Part shown: positions 23,603 through 32,373 of the stretch, piece by piece | Position numbering within the stretch: position 1 is the stretch's first letter | Layout of the letters: the number at the start of each line of letters is the position of its first letter | Assembly: GCA_039178165.1 (NCBI GenBank) | Contig: JBCDFL010000006.1 | Coordinates: forward strand, 1-42,114 | Direction: 5' to 3' | DNA from: JBCBCP01 sp039178165 | GTDB taxonomy: Bacteria > Pseudomonadota > Alphaproteobacteria > Rhodobacterales > Rhodobacteraceae | Length of the DNA stretch: 42,114 nt | Notes under the pieces: model-generated | Databases searched by the model: none | What the model was told of the DNA's origin: nothing | Seen by the model: only the letters and a program-made list of their open reading frames with translations | Made by a program: the position numbers and the translations under genes

Positions 23603-25027
23603 ATGACGATCACACCGGTCCTTCTATGCGGCGGCTCCGGCACACGGCTGTGGCCGCTGTCGCGCAAAAGCTACCCCAAGCAATTCGCCCCGATCCACGG
23701 TGGGCGGACCCTGTTCCAAGCCTCCGCCACGCGGATGGAGGGGCTCGCCCCGCCGCTGATCGTCACCGGCTCTGATTTCCGGTTCATCGTGCTGGAACAA
23801 CTCGCCGCTTTGGGCATCGACCCGGGCGGCGTGCTGATCGAACCCGAAGGGCGCAACACCGCGCCCGCGGTCCTGGCCGCGGCTTTGTACCTGCACGCGC
23901 AGGACCCCGAAGCGATGCTGCTGGTCTGCCCCTCCGACCACCTGATCCCGGACACGAAAGCGTTCCGCGCCGCCGTTGAACAGGGCGCCACCGCCGCGCA
24001 GGCGGGGCAGCTCGTGACCTTCGGCATCACGCCCACCTACCCCGAGACAGGCTATGGCTACCTCGAACTCGCGGACGGCGCGGCGGACGGGCCCGTCCCG
24101 CTCAGCCGCTTTGTCGAGAAGCCGAATGCGGCGACCGCGGCGCAGCTGGTCGCCTCGGGCAAGCATCTGTGGAATGCGGGCATCTTCCTCTTTGCGGCCC
24201 GGACGATCATCGACGCGTTCCGTGCGCATGCCTCTGCCATGATCGCGCCCGTGATGGACGCGGTCGACAGTGGGCAGGTCGATCTGGGCTTCTTCCGCCT
24301 CGCGCCGGAGGCGTGGGGGCAGGTCGACGATATCTCCATCGACTACGCGGTGATGGAGCGGGCGGACAACCTGTCGGTCGTGCCATTCTCCGGCGCATGG
24401 TCCGACCTGGGCGGCTGGGACGCTGTGCTGCGCGAAAGTCCGCGGGACGACCGCGGCAACGCGACCGCCGGCGCTGCGACGGCCATTGATTGCGACCGCT
24501 CGCTTTTGCGCTCCGAAGAGGACGGGCTGGAGCTGGTCGGCATCGGCCTCAAGAACACCATCGCAGTCGCCACCCGCGACGCCGTGCTGGTCGCCGACGC
24601 CTCCCGCGCGCAGGACGTCAAGAAGGCCGTCGCGGTCCTCAAGAACAAGGGCGCCCACCAGGCCGAACAGCACCCCAAGGACTTCCGCCCCTGGGGCTGG
24701 TTCGAAAGCCTGGCCGTGGGTGAGCGGTTCCAGGTCAAGCGCATCGTCGTCCACCCCGGCGCGGCTCTGTCGTTGCAATCGCATCACCATCGCGCCGAAC
24801 ACTGGGTCGTTGTCGAAGGCACCGCGCGGGTGACGATCAATGACGAGGACCGCTTGGTGACCGAAAACCAGTCTGTCTACATCCCCACAGGCGCGGTGCA
24901 CCGGATGGAGAACCCCGGCAAGGTGCCCATGGTTTTGATCGAGGTGCAGACGGGCGCGTATTTGGGCGAAGACGACATCGTCCGCTATGAGGACGTCTAC
25001 GCCCGCGGTGGCGGGGCCAAGGGCTGA
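23603..25027 (+). CDS. manC: Mannose-1-phosphate guanylyltransferase / mannose-6-phosphate isomerase
   Basis: This 474-residue type II bifunctional enzyme (ManC/CpsB/AlgA) supplies GDP-mannose. The N-terminal nucleotidyltransferase has GGSGTRLWPLSRKSYPKQF (10-28), CPSDHLIPD and FVEKP; the C-terminal cupin (about 375-470) has RFQVKRIVVHPGAALSLQ, HHHRAEHWVVVEGTA and the VYIPTGAVHRMENPG block of the isomerase. The ATG at 23603 follows GAAGGAG. GDP-mannose would feed gmd about 14 kb downstream and possibly the glycosyltransferases. No phosphomannomutase gene is in the window. Confidence 0.95.
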   Translation: MTITPVLLCGGSGTRLWPLSRKSYPKQFAPIHGGRTLFQASATRMEGLAPPLIVTGSDFRFIVLEQLAALGIDPGGVLIEPEGRNTAPAVLAAALYLHAQDPEAMLLVCPSDHLIPDTKAFRAAVEQGATAAQAGQLVTFGITPTYPETGYGYLELADGAADGPVPLSRFVEKPNAATAAQLVASGKHLWNAGIFLFAARTIIDAFRAHASAMIAPVMDAVDSGQVDLGFFRLAPEAWGQVDDISIDYAVMERADNLSVVPFSGAWSDLGGWDAVLRESPRDDRGNATAGAATAIDCDRSLLRSEEDGLELVGIGLKNTIAVATRDAVLVADASRAQDVKKAVAVLKNKGAHQAEQHPKDFRPWGWFESLAVGERFQVKRIVVHPGAALSLQSHHHRAEHWVVVEGTARVTINDEDRLVTENQSVYIPTGAVHRMENPGKVPMVLIEVQTGAYLGEDDIVRYEDVYARGGGAKG

Positions 25028-25276
25028 TCGGCCACAGTGGCGATCGAGTTGGGCGGGCGCGCCCGTGTCGCACTCGTAAGCGCCTCGGGCATTAGATATG
25101 CAGGATGCATGCGGACCTGACGGGAGGGAGCTGGCAGGTGGCAGGGGCTTTGCGGTAAAGCGCGGCGCCCCATCGGCAAAGATTGACCGATCTCGCCGTA
25201 TTGCTGCCCAAAACCGCTGGTCTAACGGCCCAGCCCCGACTAACAGCGCCGCCGTGCCCAAGAGAGGACGACCCTA
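25028..25276. other. Intergenic region upstream of the M10 protease gene
   Basis: These 249 bases hold no supported gene. I see a 12-base perfect palindrome (CGGGCGCGCCCG, 25054-25065) and an imperfect hairpin at 25144-25171 (inner stem GCTTT/AAAGC, outer GGG/CCC) that might end manC transcription, without a T run. TTGACC at 25183 is a possible -35 for the downstream gene but lacks a convincing -10. Confidence 0.35.
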
Positions 25277-27613
25277 ATGTGCCAAGTATGCGCGATGACC
25301 CGCACCTTCGACCCGGCGCGTCACCTCAACAATCCCGACAGTGCGCGGATCACCGAGACGACGGACGCCGCCGGTAACATCTTTACCGTCTATGGCATGG
25401 ATGTGGGTGACACGTTCCGGGGCAACCTGACCTTCCGGGGCGACCGGGACTGGGTGGAAATCAGCCTGGATGCGAACACCAGCTACGACATCACGCTCAG
25501 CGGCCAGGAAAGTGGTGGCGGGCTGACCCTGCTAGATCCGTTCCTGCGGGTCTACAACAGCAGCGGCACGCTGGTATCGTCCAATGACGATGCGGGCTTC
25601 GGCACCTTCGAATCCGGTCTCACCTTCACCACCGGCTCCACCGGTGGGACGTTCTATATCTCCGCCGGCGCCTATGAGGGGCAGTACGGCGACGGCGATC
25701 CGCTGCGCACCGGTACCTACGAGATTGGCATCACCACCGCGGGCGCGCCGCCCCCGCCTCCGCCGCCTGCATCGGTCGGCACGCTGGACGAGCTGGCAGA
25801 GTTCCTGACTGAAGGCTATTGGGGCGGGCGCGAGCACACGTTCTCCACGACCAATATCACCGTTAACCTCACTGCTCTCACGACGGCGGGGCAGCAATTG
25901 GCCCGCATGGCGATGGACAATTGGGAGATGGTGTCCAACCTGCGCTTCACCGAAGTGACCTCTGGCGAGATGATCTCGCTTGACGACGAAGCGGACGGCG
26001 CCTTTGCCTATCGGCCCGGCAGCGGGAACGTGCCCAACGGGGTCGAGTTGAACTTCAACCGGCAGTTCATGTTCAATAACGGCACGGACGTGAACAGCTT
26101 GTCGCTGTTGATCATGACCCACGAATTCGGCCACGCCATCGGCCTGGGGCACCAGGGCGGTTACAACAGCCAAGCGACCTATGGGATCGACAACACGTTC
26201 ATCAACGATTCCTGGGCCGTGTCGATCATGTCCTACTTTGACCAGCGGGAGAACACGTCGACCACCGACGCCTACGCGCTGGTCGGAACGACGCAGATCT
26301 CCGATATTCTGGCGATCCAGAACCTCTACGGCGAGAACCGCGCCGACAACGTCACGGTCGGCAATACCATCTGGGGGCAGGGGTCTGCGTTTGGCACGCA
26401 CGTCGACACGATGTTCGCCAACATGGTCGGCGGCACGTATATGGCCTTCACCGTCTATGACCAAAGCGGCATCGACACGCTGAACTTCGGATTCACCACG
26501 CAAGCCAACGACATCGACCTCAATGATGAGGCGCGGTCCGACATCAACGGCCTGGCCGGTCTGATGGCCATCGCGCGCGGCACGATGATCGAAAATGCGA
26601 CGACCGGCTCGGGCAACGATGTCGTGACCGGCAACGAAGTCGCGAACCAGATCCTGCTGAACATCGGCAATGACAGCGCCACGGGCGGGGCGGGCAACGA
26701 CACGATCAATGGCGGTATCGGCTTCGACACGCTGGAAGGCGGCGGCGGACGCGACTCCCTGGTCGGTGACAATGGCGCCGACCTGCTGCGCGGCGGGGAC
26801 GACAACGACATACTGAACGGCGGCAACGGGTTCGATAACCTCTACGGCGATGCTGGCAACGATACGATCCTGGCTGGTTCCAGCGCGGACCGCGCCTGGG
26901 GTGGGGACGGCGCCGACGTGATCCGCGGCGGCACCAATGTCGGCCTGTCGCGCGATGGCCTCTTTGGCGAAGGCGGCAACGACCGCATCTTTGGCGAGGG
27001 CGGCTTTGACGAGATTGACGGCGGCGACGGCAACGACTTCCTCGACGGCGGTGCGCAGGCCGACAACATCTTTGGTCGCGCGGGCAACGACACGATGCTG
27101 GGCGGCCAAGGCCTCGACCGGCTCTTCGGCGGCACCGGTGACGATCTGGGCCGCGGTGGCACCGAGAATGACGGGATGTTCGGCAACGAGGGCAACGACA
27201 CGCTGTTCGGAGAGGCTGGCAACGACAACTTCTTTGGCGGGTCGGGCAATGACAGCCTGGACGGCGGGACCGGGAATGACACGATCAACGCCGGCGCCGG
27301 GTTCGACACGATCAACGGCGGGGCCGGGGACGACATCCTGTTCGGGCGCTTCAATGCCGACATCTTCGTGTTCGAAGACGGTCACGGCTCCGATGAAATT
27401 TGGGATTTCCAGGCGACCAATTCCCTGGAGCGGATCGACTTCAGCGGTCTCAGCACGATCAACACGTTGGCGCAGCTCAACCTGGGCAGTGCGACGGCGG
27501 GACTGGCGACGCAGGTCGGCAACGCGGTGCTGATCCAAACGGGCGGCAGCAATACGATCCTGCTTCAGAATGTGAATATCGCCGATCTGGATGCGACCGA
27601 CTTCATTTTCTGA
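25277..27613 (+). CDS. Serralysin-type M10 metalloprotease with RTX repeats
   Basis: The 778-residue protein is a predicted type I-secreted zinc metalloprotease. Residues about 30-155 form a pre-peptidase-like beta domain (GDRDWVEISLDANTSYDITL), then a proline linker (158-164). The catalytic domain has HEFGHAIGLGH at 282-292 with three His ligands and the Met-turn SIMSY (M318, Y320). A Peptidase_M10_C-like region (FTVYDQSGIDTLNF) leads into RTX nonamers and a cap ending DFIF. There is no Sec signal; the N-terminus is MCQVCAM, a short Cys pair I associate with roseobacter M10 proteins. GAGAGGA precedes the start. A strong terminator follows. Its protease may process surface proteins, including its RTX neighbours; that is inference. 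Confidence 0.93.
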   Translation: MCQVCAMTRTFDPARHLNNPDSARITETTDAAGNIFTVYGMDVGDTFRGNLTFRGDRDWVEISLDANTSYDITLSGQESGGGLTLLDPFLRVYNSSGTLVSSNDDAGFGTFESGLTFTTGSTGGTFYISAGAYEGQYGDGDPLRTGTYEIGITTAGAPPPPPPPASVGTLDELAEFLTEGYWGGREHTFSTTNITVNLTALTTAGQQLARMAMDNWEMVSNLRFTEVTSGEMISLDDEADGAFAYRPGSGNVPNGVELNFNRQFMFNNGTDVNSLSLLIMTHEFGHAIGLGHQGGYNSQATYGIDNTFINDSWAVSIMSYFDQRENTSTTDAYALVGTTQISDILAIQNLYGENRADNVTVGNTIWGQGSAFGTHVDTMFANMVGGTYMAFTVYDQSGIDTLNFGFTTQANDIDLNDEARSDINGLAGLMAIARGTMIENATTGSGNDVVTGNEVANQILLNIGNDSATGGAGNDTINGGIGFDTLEGGGGRDSLVGDNGADLLRGGDDNDILNGGNGFDNLYGDAGNDTILAGSSADRAWGGDGADVIRGGTNVGLSRDGLFGEGGNDRIFGEGGFDEIDGGDGNDFLDGGAQADNIFGRAGNDTMLGGQGLDRLFGGTGDDLGRGGTENDGMFGNEGNDTLFGEAGNDNFFGGSGNDSLDGGTGNDTINAGAGFDTINGGAGDDILFGRFNADIFVFEDGHGSDEIWDFQATNSLERIDFSGLSTINTLAQLNLGSATAGLATQVGNAVLIQTGGSNTILLQNVNIADLDATDFIF
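26819..27610 (+). repeat. Fixed-register RTX C-terminal module, copy 2
   Basis: Four nonamers from GGNGFD (26819-26926), a 13-residue unit with TNVGLSRDG (26927-26965), fourteen nonamers (26966-27343) and an 89-residue cap from GRFNAD (27344-27610). The register is identical to copies 1 and 3. Confidence 0.85.
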
Positions 27614-27639
27614 CGCCCGGCGCTTTCGCTGGACATTCG

Positions 27640-27669
27640 AAAGCCTCGCGCACGTGTGCGGGGCTTTTT
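27640..27669 (+). terminator. Rho-independent terminator after the M10 protease gene
   Basis: A long stem (AAAGCCTCGCGC paired with TGCGGGGCTTT and neighbours, two wobble pairs) is followed by a run of five T. It lies 26 bases after the stop codon and should end transcription before the next RTX gene. Confidence 0.8.
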
Positions 27670-27904
27670 CGTACTGGTCCGTATGGTGGGCGCCGATCCC
27701 CTCCCGACGCGCAAGCCACTGCGCCGCCGCGAAGATTCCCCTTTGGCGAGAGGTTTGCGGCCGCAGCGTTATTTCCGCGTGATCGAAGCAATAAAATTGG
27801 CCGATTAATAAAAGATATATGTTTCCAGCGCATTTGAGCCTGCGCTAAGCCTAGCGGACATCCCACGCTTCCGTATGGCCGCGTGGTTTTTGAAGGGGAA
27901 CACA
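27670..27904 (+). promoter_or_regulatory. AT-rich leader of the third RTX gene
   Basis: After the terminator, the 235-base leader has a clearly AT-rich patch (about 27787-27825, including ATTAATAAAAGATATATG) in a GC-rich genome, so a promoter or regulator site is likely. TTGGCC at 27797 could be a -35, but no hexamer at 16-18 bases fits well. The start has a good ribosome-binding site, AAGGGGAA. Confidence 0.35.
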
Positions 27905-30382
27905 ATGACGACAATCAGTTTTGGTCCGAACAGCGAAGACTTTCTGGCTCGCGCATTCTTCGACAGCAACCTAGATGAGGTGAACCTGGCCGTTCTGAGC
28001 TGGAACAGCACCTCGGCCGTCCTGCGCAATCGGGACACCGGGCTGGTGACGACCCTGCGCGGCACCGGCATCGTGTTCGACAGCAACGACGAGGACGCGG
28101 AGCCGACCAGCGGAACCATCACCGCGATCGAAGTGCGCCAGGGCTCGACACTGATTGGCGAACTCACCAATTTCTCGCTCAACTTCCTTTCGCTTGTCGG
28201 CGCGGTCGACAGCGCCTTTGGGGGCGATAGGATTCAGACGGCGCAGCCGCTGATCGACCAATTGCTGAACCAAAACGGCACCGTATTGGAGGGGCTGCCG
28301 AACGGAACGATCCACTTCCCGGCCCTGTTCGGCTCCGAAGACGAAGATGCGGACCTGTCTGAGATCGCGCAGCTTCTGTCCTTCATCACGCGGCCGGTCA
28401 CATCGGCGGGCACAAGTGGGTCGGACATCCTGGCCGGCGGGAACGGCAACGATACGCTGGCCACAGGCGGCGTTAGCGATGACGTGGACGTTCTGGTCGG
28501 CACAAACGGGTCCGACCGGTACGAGTTCACAAACATTACCTCCGACAGCTATTTTGAGGCGACCTACATCCTGCAGTCGGCTGGCGTCACGTTCAACATC
28601 AACGGCGTGGCCAACACCGGCACTGTGGTGAAATCGACCGGGACGGACACGCTGATCAACGTCGCGGGCGCCATGGGTGCGGACGGGCTGCGGCTTGAGG
28701 GCAGCGAGCAGGCCGATATCTTCAACATCACGGTCGGCGCCAACCAATGGGTTTCCCTTGCTGGGATCGGTGGGGCGGATCAGTTCAATCTGACGCTCAA
28801 TTCGACGGCGCGGCTCGATTACCGTGACGGCAGCGGTCCGATCCTCGCCAACCTTGCGGCGGGCGGCATTTCCGAAGGTGGCGGCACGGTCGACGCCCTG
28901 TCGATCACTGGCACCGGCCGGTTGGAGATCCGCGGCACCGACTTTGCCGACACCTATATCGGGTCCGACCGGAACGAGAGCTTCATCACCCAAGAAGGCA
29001 ACGACACCATCGACGGCGGCGGCGGCTATGACCGGCTGCGGATGGACCGGCGCGACGTGTCCACGACAACCATCGATTTGGGTGCTGGCACCGGGTCTGC
29101 CGTGTGGAACGGAACCACCTTCACCTACAGTATCTCCGGTATCGAATGGGTCCGGGGCTCCTCCGGTGACGACGATCTGACCGGCGACATGCTGGCCAAC
29201 GAATTCGAAGCGGGTGCTGGCGACGATACGGTCAATGCGGGCGCTGGCGACGACGAGGTGGATGGCGATTTCGGCGCCGACGTGATCGACGGCGAAGAGG
29301 GCGCAGATGACCTCGACGGCGGCGCGGGCAACGACACCATCGACGGCGGTGCGGGCAACGACACGATCGAAGGGGACGACGGCGACGACGACCTCGATGG
29401 CGGCGACGGCAATGACAGCATCAATGCGGGCCTCAACAACGACAGCGTCGATGGCGGGACCGGCAACGATACCCTGAACGGCGAAATCGGCTTTGACACG
29501 CTGAACGGCGGCGCGGGCAACGACGTGATCGACGGGGGCAGCGGCGCGGACTCGCTGTCCGGCGATGATGGCAACGACCGCATCTTGGGCGGCAACGGCT
29601 TCGACAACCTCTTTGGCGGCGCGGGCAATGACACCCTGCTCAGCGGCGACGTGGCGGACCGTGTCTTCGGCGGCGACGGCAACGACGTGATCCGCGGCGG
29701 CAGCAATGTCGGCATCACGGTCGACGGTCTCTTTGGGGAGGCGGGCGATGACACGATCTATGGCGACGGAGGCTTTGACCTGCTCGACGGCGGTGACGGT
29801 GATGACCTGCTGTTCGGCGGCAACCAAGCCGACAACCTCTTTGGCCGAGGGGGTGAGGACACGCTCGATGGTGGCAACGGCTTTGACCGGCTGTTTGGCG
29901 GTGCGGACAACGACCTGTTGTTCGGGCAGCAGGGTACGGACGGCCTGTTCGGTCAACAGGGCAATGACACGCTCAGCGGCGGCACCGAAAGCGACCGGTT
30001 GTTCGGCGGCGCGGGCAATGATGAGCTGGAGGCTGGCGCGGACGACGATGTGATGTTCGGTGGCGCCGGCTTCGACCGGATCATCGGGGGCGCGGGCAAC
30101 GACACGTTGGAAGGCAACTTCAACGCCGACACGTTCGTGTTCTCCGACGGGCACGGCAACGACACCGTCACCGACTTTGCCGCCACCAACAACTTCGAGC
30201 GGATCGACCTATCCGGTGTCAGCGCGATCACCAGCCTAGCCGATCTGGACCTGGCCAGCGCCACGAACGGCGCGGCAACCCAGGTCGGGGCGGACGTGCT
30301 GATCACGACGAGTGCCAGCAGCCAGATCCTGCTACAGAACGTCAGCCTGGCGGACCTCGACGCCAACGATTTCATCTTCTGA
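27905..30382 (+). CDS. RTX calcium-binding protein (acidic, repeat-rich)
   Basis: The 825-residue protein starts at the ATG at 27905, after AAGGGGAA; an ATG ten codons earlier lacks this site. Residues about 1-160 form a beta-rich N-terminal domain (VLSWNSTSAVLRNRDTGLVTT, GTITAIEVRQG) seen at the front of some roseobacter RTX proteins. Residues about 170-430 are degenerate beta-roll-like sequence (LRLEGSEQADIFNITVGANQ). Then come very acidic nonamers (GGAGNDTIDG type) and the shared C-terminal module ending DFIF. No catalytic motif is visible. It is probably a type I-secreted surface, matrix or adhesion protein. It is the only one of the three with an extra acidic array (about 430-560) before the module. 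Confidence 0.9.
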   Translation: MTTISFGPNSEDFLARAFFDSNLDEVNLAVLSWNSTSAVLRNRDTGLVTTLRGTGIVFDSNDEDAEPTSGTITAIEVRQGSTLIGELTNFSLNFLSLVGAVDSAFGGDRIQTAQPLIDQLLNQNGTVLEGLPNGTIHFPALFGSEDEDADLSEIAQLLSFITRPVTSAGTSGSDILAGGNGNDTLATGGVSDDVDVLVGTNGSDRYEFTNITSDSYFEATYILQSAGVTFNINGVANTGTVVKSTGTDTLINVAGAMGADGLRLEGSEQADIFNITVGANQWVSLAGIGGADQFNLTLNSTARLDYRDGSGPILANLAAGGISEGGGTVDALSITGTGRLEIRGTDFADTYIGSDRNESFITQEGNDTIDGGGGYDRLRMDRRDVSTTTIDLGAGTGSAVWNGTTFTYSISGIEWVRGSSGDDDLTGDMLANEFEAGAGDDTVNAGAGDDEVDGDFGADVIDGEEGADDLDGGAGNDTIDGGAGNDTIEGDDGDDDLDGGDGNDSINAGLNNDSVDGGTGNDTLNGEIGFDTLNGGAGNDVIDGGSGADSLSGDDGNDRILGGNGFDNLFGGAGNDTLLSGDVADRVFGGDGNDVIRGGSNVGITVDGLFGEAGDDTIYGDGGFDLLDGGDGDDLLFGGNQADNLFGRGGEDTLDGGNGFDRLFGGADNDLLFGQQGTDGLFGQQGNDTLSGGTESDRLFGGAGNDELEAGADDDVMFGGAGFDRIIGGAGNDTLEGNFNADTFVFSDGHGNDTVTDFAATNNFERIDLSGVSAITSLADLDLASATNGAATQVGADVLITTSASSQILLQNVSLADLDANDFIF
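29588..30379 (+). repeat. Fixed-register RTX C-terminal module, copy 3
   Basis: Four nonamers from GGNGFD (29588-29695), a 13-residue unit with SNVGITVDG (29696-29734), fourteen nonamers (29735-30112) and an 89-residue cap from GNFNAD (30113-30379). The register is identical to copies 1 and 2. Confidence 0.85.
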
Positions 30383-30391
30383 TGATGTCCC

Positions 30392-30420
30392 CTCTGCCCC
30401 GGCCCAGCGCTGGGGCAGAG
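30392..30420 (+). terminator. Inverted repeat after the third RTX gene
   Basis: A perfect 9-bp stem (CTCTGCCCC/GGGGCAGAG) starts 9 bases after the stop codon; an inner palindrome CCCAGCGCTGGG could form instead. No T run follows, so it may be a weak terminator or an mRNA-stabilising hairpin. Confidence 0.5.
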
Positions 30421-30548
30421 CCCGGCGGCCTGGCGCCTGCACCCGCAAATGATCTGGACGGGGCGCCGCCGTTGTTCTAAGCGAACCGACGAATTCTGAG
30501 ACGGCGCGGCGATCTTTCCGCGTCAATTGGTTTTAGGAACAGTCCAGC

Positions 30549-31484
30549 ATGCTCAAATTGCCCGGCGCCGCCGCGTTTCAAAGCACCCTTCGCAACAAGA
30601 GCAGGCGTTATCCAGACCGCGACGATGCGCGCTACGACGATTTCTACATTTACCCGACCGTCACACCGGGCTTCGGCCTGCGCCCCGGCAGCACCATTTT
30701 CACCATCGGCTCGTGTTTCGCGCGCAACGTCGAAAAGGTGCTGGACGAGGTCGGGATGGACGTCCCCACCCGCCGCTTCGCCGCCCCGAACGAAGAGGCG
30801 CCGGGCGAGTCCAATCGCGTCTTGAACCAATACAACCCCGCCACGATGGTGCAGGCGGTCGCGGCCGCGGGCGAAGCGCCGGATCAGCGCGGGATCTACA
30901 GCACGCCGCAGGGCGTCGTGGACACGCTGCTCGCGACCGGGTCGCGCTCCGTCACGCCTGCGCGGGCGATGGAGCGGCGCGGCCAAATCTCAGACCTCTA
31001 TCGCGACGGGCTCGCTCAGGCCGAAACGGTGGTCGTCACTCTGGGGCTGGTAGAGGCTTGGTACGATCTCGAAGATCGGATCTACCTGAACGAGGCGCCG
31101 CCGCCCCCCGTGATCAAAGCGGCGCCCGACCGGTTCGAGTTTCACCAACTCGACGTGCCGACATGCCTCGACATGGTGTCGGAATTGACCGAACGCCTGA
31201 TCGACGGGGGACGTCGCCGTATGGTCATGACGGTCTCTCCGGTCCCTCTTCAGACCACTTTTGCCGGCGGTGATGCCGTGGTGCGCAACAGCTACTCCAA
31301 ATCGGTGCTGCGCGTCGTGGCGGAGATGATTACGCAGCGCTTTGAGGGCGTGGACTACTTCCCCAGTTACGAGATCATCACGACCTCGGGCATGCGCTCC
31401 TTCGGGGAGGATAACGTGCACGTTCGTCCGCTTGTGGTCGACCGGGTCGTCCGGCATATGGTGCGTCTGTACACCGGTGAATGA
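30549..31484 (+). CDS. GSCFA domain protein (SGNH-hydrolase-like)
   Basis: The 311-residue protein has the name-giving motif GSCFA at residues 54-58 (FTIGSCFARN), where Ser55 matches the nucleophile of SGNH hydrolases, and a late D-x-x-H (D288, H291) that fits the rest of the triad. GSCFA belongs to the SGNH clan; its reaction is not established, but related folds add or remove acyl groups on glycans. It has no signal peptide. AGGA lies about 12 bases before the ATG. It stands 22 bases before a sulfotransferase gene, so the two probably modify the same polysaccharide. Confidence 0.9.
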   Translation: MLKLPGAAAFQSTLRNKSRRYPDRDDARYDDFYIYPTVTPGFGLRPGSTIFTIGSCFARNVEKVLDEVGMDVPTRRFAAPNEEAPGESNRVLNQYNPATMVQAVAAAGEAPDQRGIYSTPQGVVDTLLATGSRSVTPARAMERRGQISDLYRDGLAQAETVVVTLGLVEAWYDLEDRIYLNEAPPPPVIKAAPDRFEFHQLDVPTCLDMVSELTERLIDGGRRRMVMTVSPVPLQTTFAGGDAVVRNSYSKSVLRVVAEMITQRFEGVDYFPSYEIITTSGMRSFGEDNVHVRPLVVDRVVRHMVRLYTGE

Positions 31485-31506
31485 TCCTAAGTCCTGGACG
31501 CGTTGA

Positions 31507-32370
31507 ATGACCGAAAAACTGTTTGGAAATCTGTTCCTGAGCATCGGGGCCATGAAGGCGGGCACGACCTGGCTTTATTCCGTCCTCGCGCGCCATCCGC
31601 AACTCCACTTCGCGGCGGAAAAGGAGATCCACTACTTCTACCACCGGTTCGTCGACTCGCAGCAACTGAACGAGCGTCGGCGCCTGCAAAACGCGCGCGA
31701 GCGCTACTTGCTGCGCTTCGATCCAAAGACGGCGAATATCGACATGATCCGGCACAATTTGCGCTGGGTGACGTCGTACCTGGATCGCCCGGTCGATGAC
31801 TTTTGGTACCGCAACCTCTTCTACCCGCGGCCCCACCAGAAGTTCGTCTGCGATTTTTCCAACCTGAATGCGCATCTGCCGGCCGAAGCGTGGCCTGTGA
31901 TCGCCGACAAGTGCGAGACGCTGCGCGTGCTCTTCACGATGCGCCATCCCGTCAAGCGGCTGTGGAGCCATACCAAGTTTCATCTGGAGGTCAGCGGCCA
32001 GCTGGACAAGTTGCAAAGCTGGGGGCCGGAGGATTACCGCGCCTTCCTCAAGCTGCCGCATATCTGGCCGAATGCGGAATACGGCGCCGTACTGCGCCGG
32101 ATGCGCGAGGGGCTGAGCCCCGAACAGGGCAAGGTCATCTTCTACGAAGATTTGCACGCCGACCAACGCGGGACGCTGAAAGGGATCGAGGATTTCCTCG
32201 GCCTCAACAACTTCAACTACCCGCAGCAATTGCTGGACCAACGGCTGACCGAGAGCCGCAAAATCCTGATGCCCGATTTCTTCCCCGGCCTGGTGGCCGA
32301 GGATGTCGACCGCATCTGTCAGGAGATCGTCGACGAAGGCTACACGCTGCCGGACAGCTGGTCCGCCTAA
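31507..32370 (+). CDS. Sulfotransferase domain protein
   Basis: The 287-residue cytosolic protein resembles PAPS-dependent sulfotransferases. The 5'-phosphosulfate loop is GAMKAGTTWLY (14-24, Lys17), and a 3'-phosphate-binding-like block FTMRHPVKRLWSH lies near residue 145. PGLVAEDVDRICQEI near the C-terminus is usual for the group. Next to GSCFA and glycan-export genes it most probably sulfates a sugar of the exported polysaccharide, though protein or small-molecule substrates cannot be excluded. No PAPS-synthesis gene is nearby. Confidence 0.87.
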   Translation: MTEKLFGNLFLSIGAMKAGTTWLYSVLARHPQLHFAAEKEIHYFYHRFVDSQQLNERRRLQNARERYLLRFDPKTANIDMIRHNLRWVTSYLDRPVDDFWYRNLFYPRPHQKFVCDFSNLNAHLPAEAWPVIADKCETLRVLFTMRHPVKRLWSHTKFHLEVSGQLDKLQSWGPEDYRAFLKLPHIWPNAEYGAVLRRMREGLSPEQGKVIFYEDLHADQRGTLKGIEDFLGLNNFNYPQQLLDQRLTESRKILMPDFFPGLVAEDVDRICQEIVDEGYTLPDSWSA

Positions 32371-32373
32371 GGC

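Noticed and set aside
25532..27538. 668-codon frame antisense to the M10 protease gene
   Set aside because: The sense strand has clear catalytic motifs and RTX repeats; the antisense product is a low-complexity shadow.
29300..29700. Short, regularly spaced DNA repeats that could suggest a CRISPR array
   Set aside because: The repeats are 27-base units in frame that encode RTX nonamers, with no constant spacer/repeat pattern.
27971..30154. 727-codon frame antisense to the third RTX gene
   Set aside because: Same repeat-driven artefact; it has no recognisable domains and covers a well-supported sense gene.
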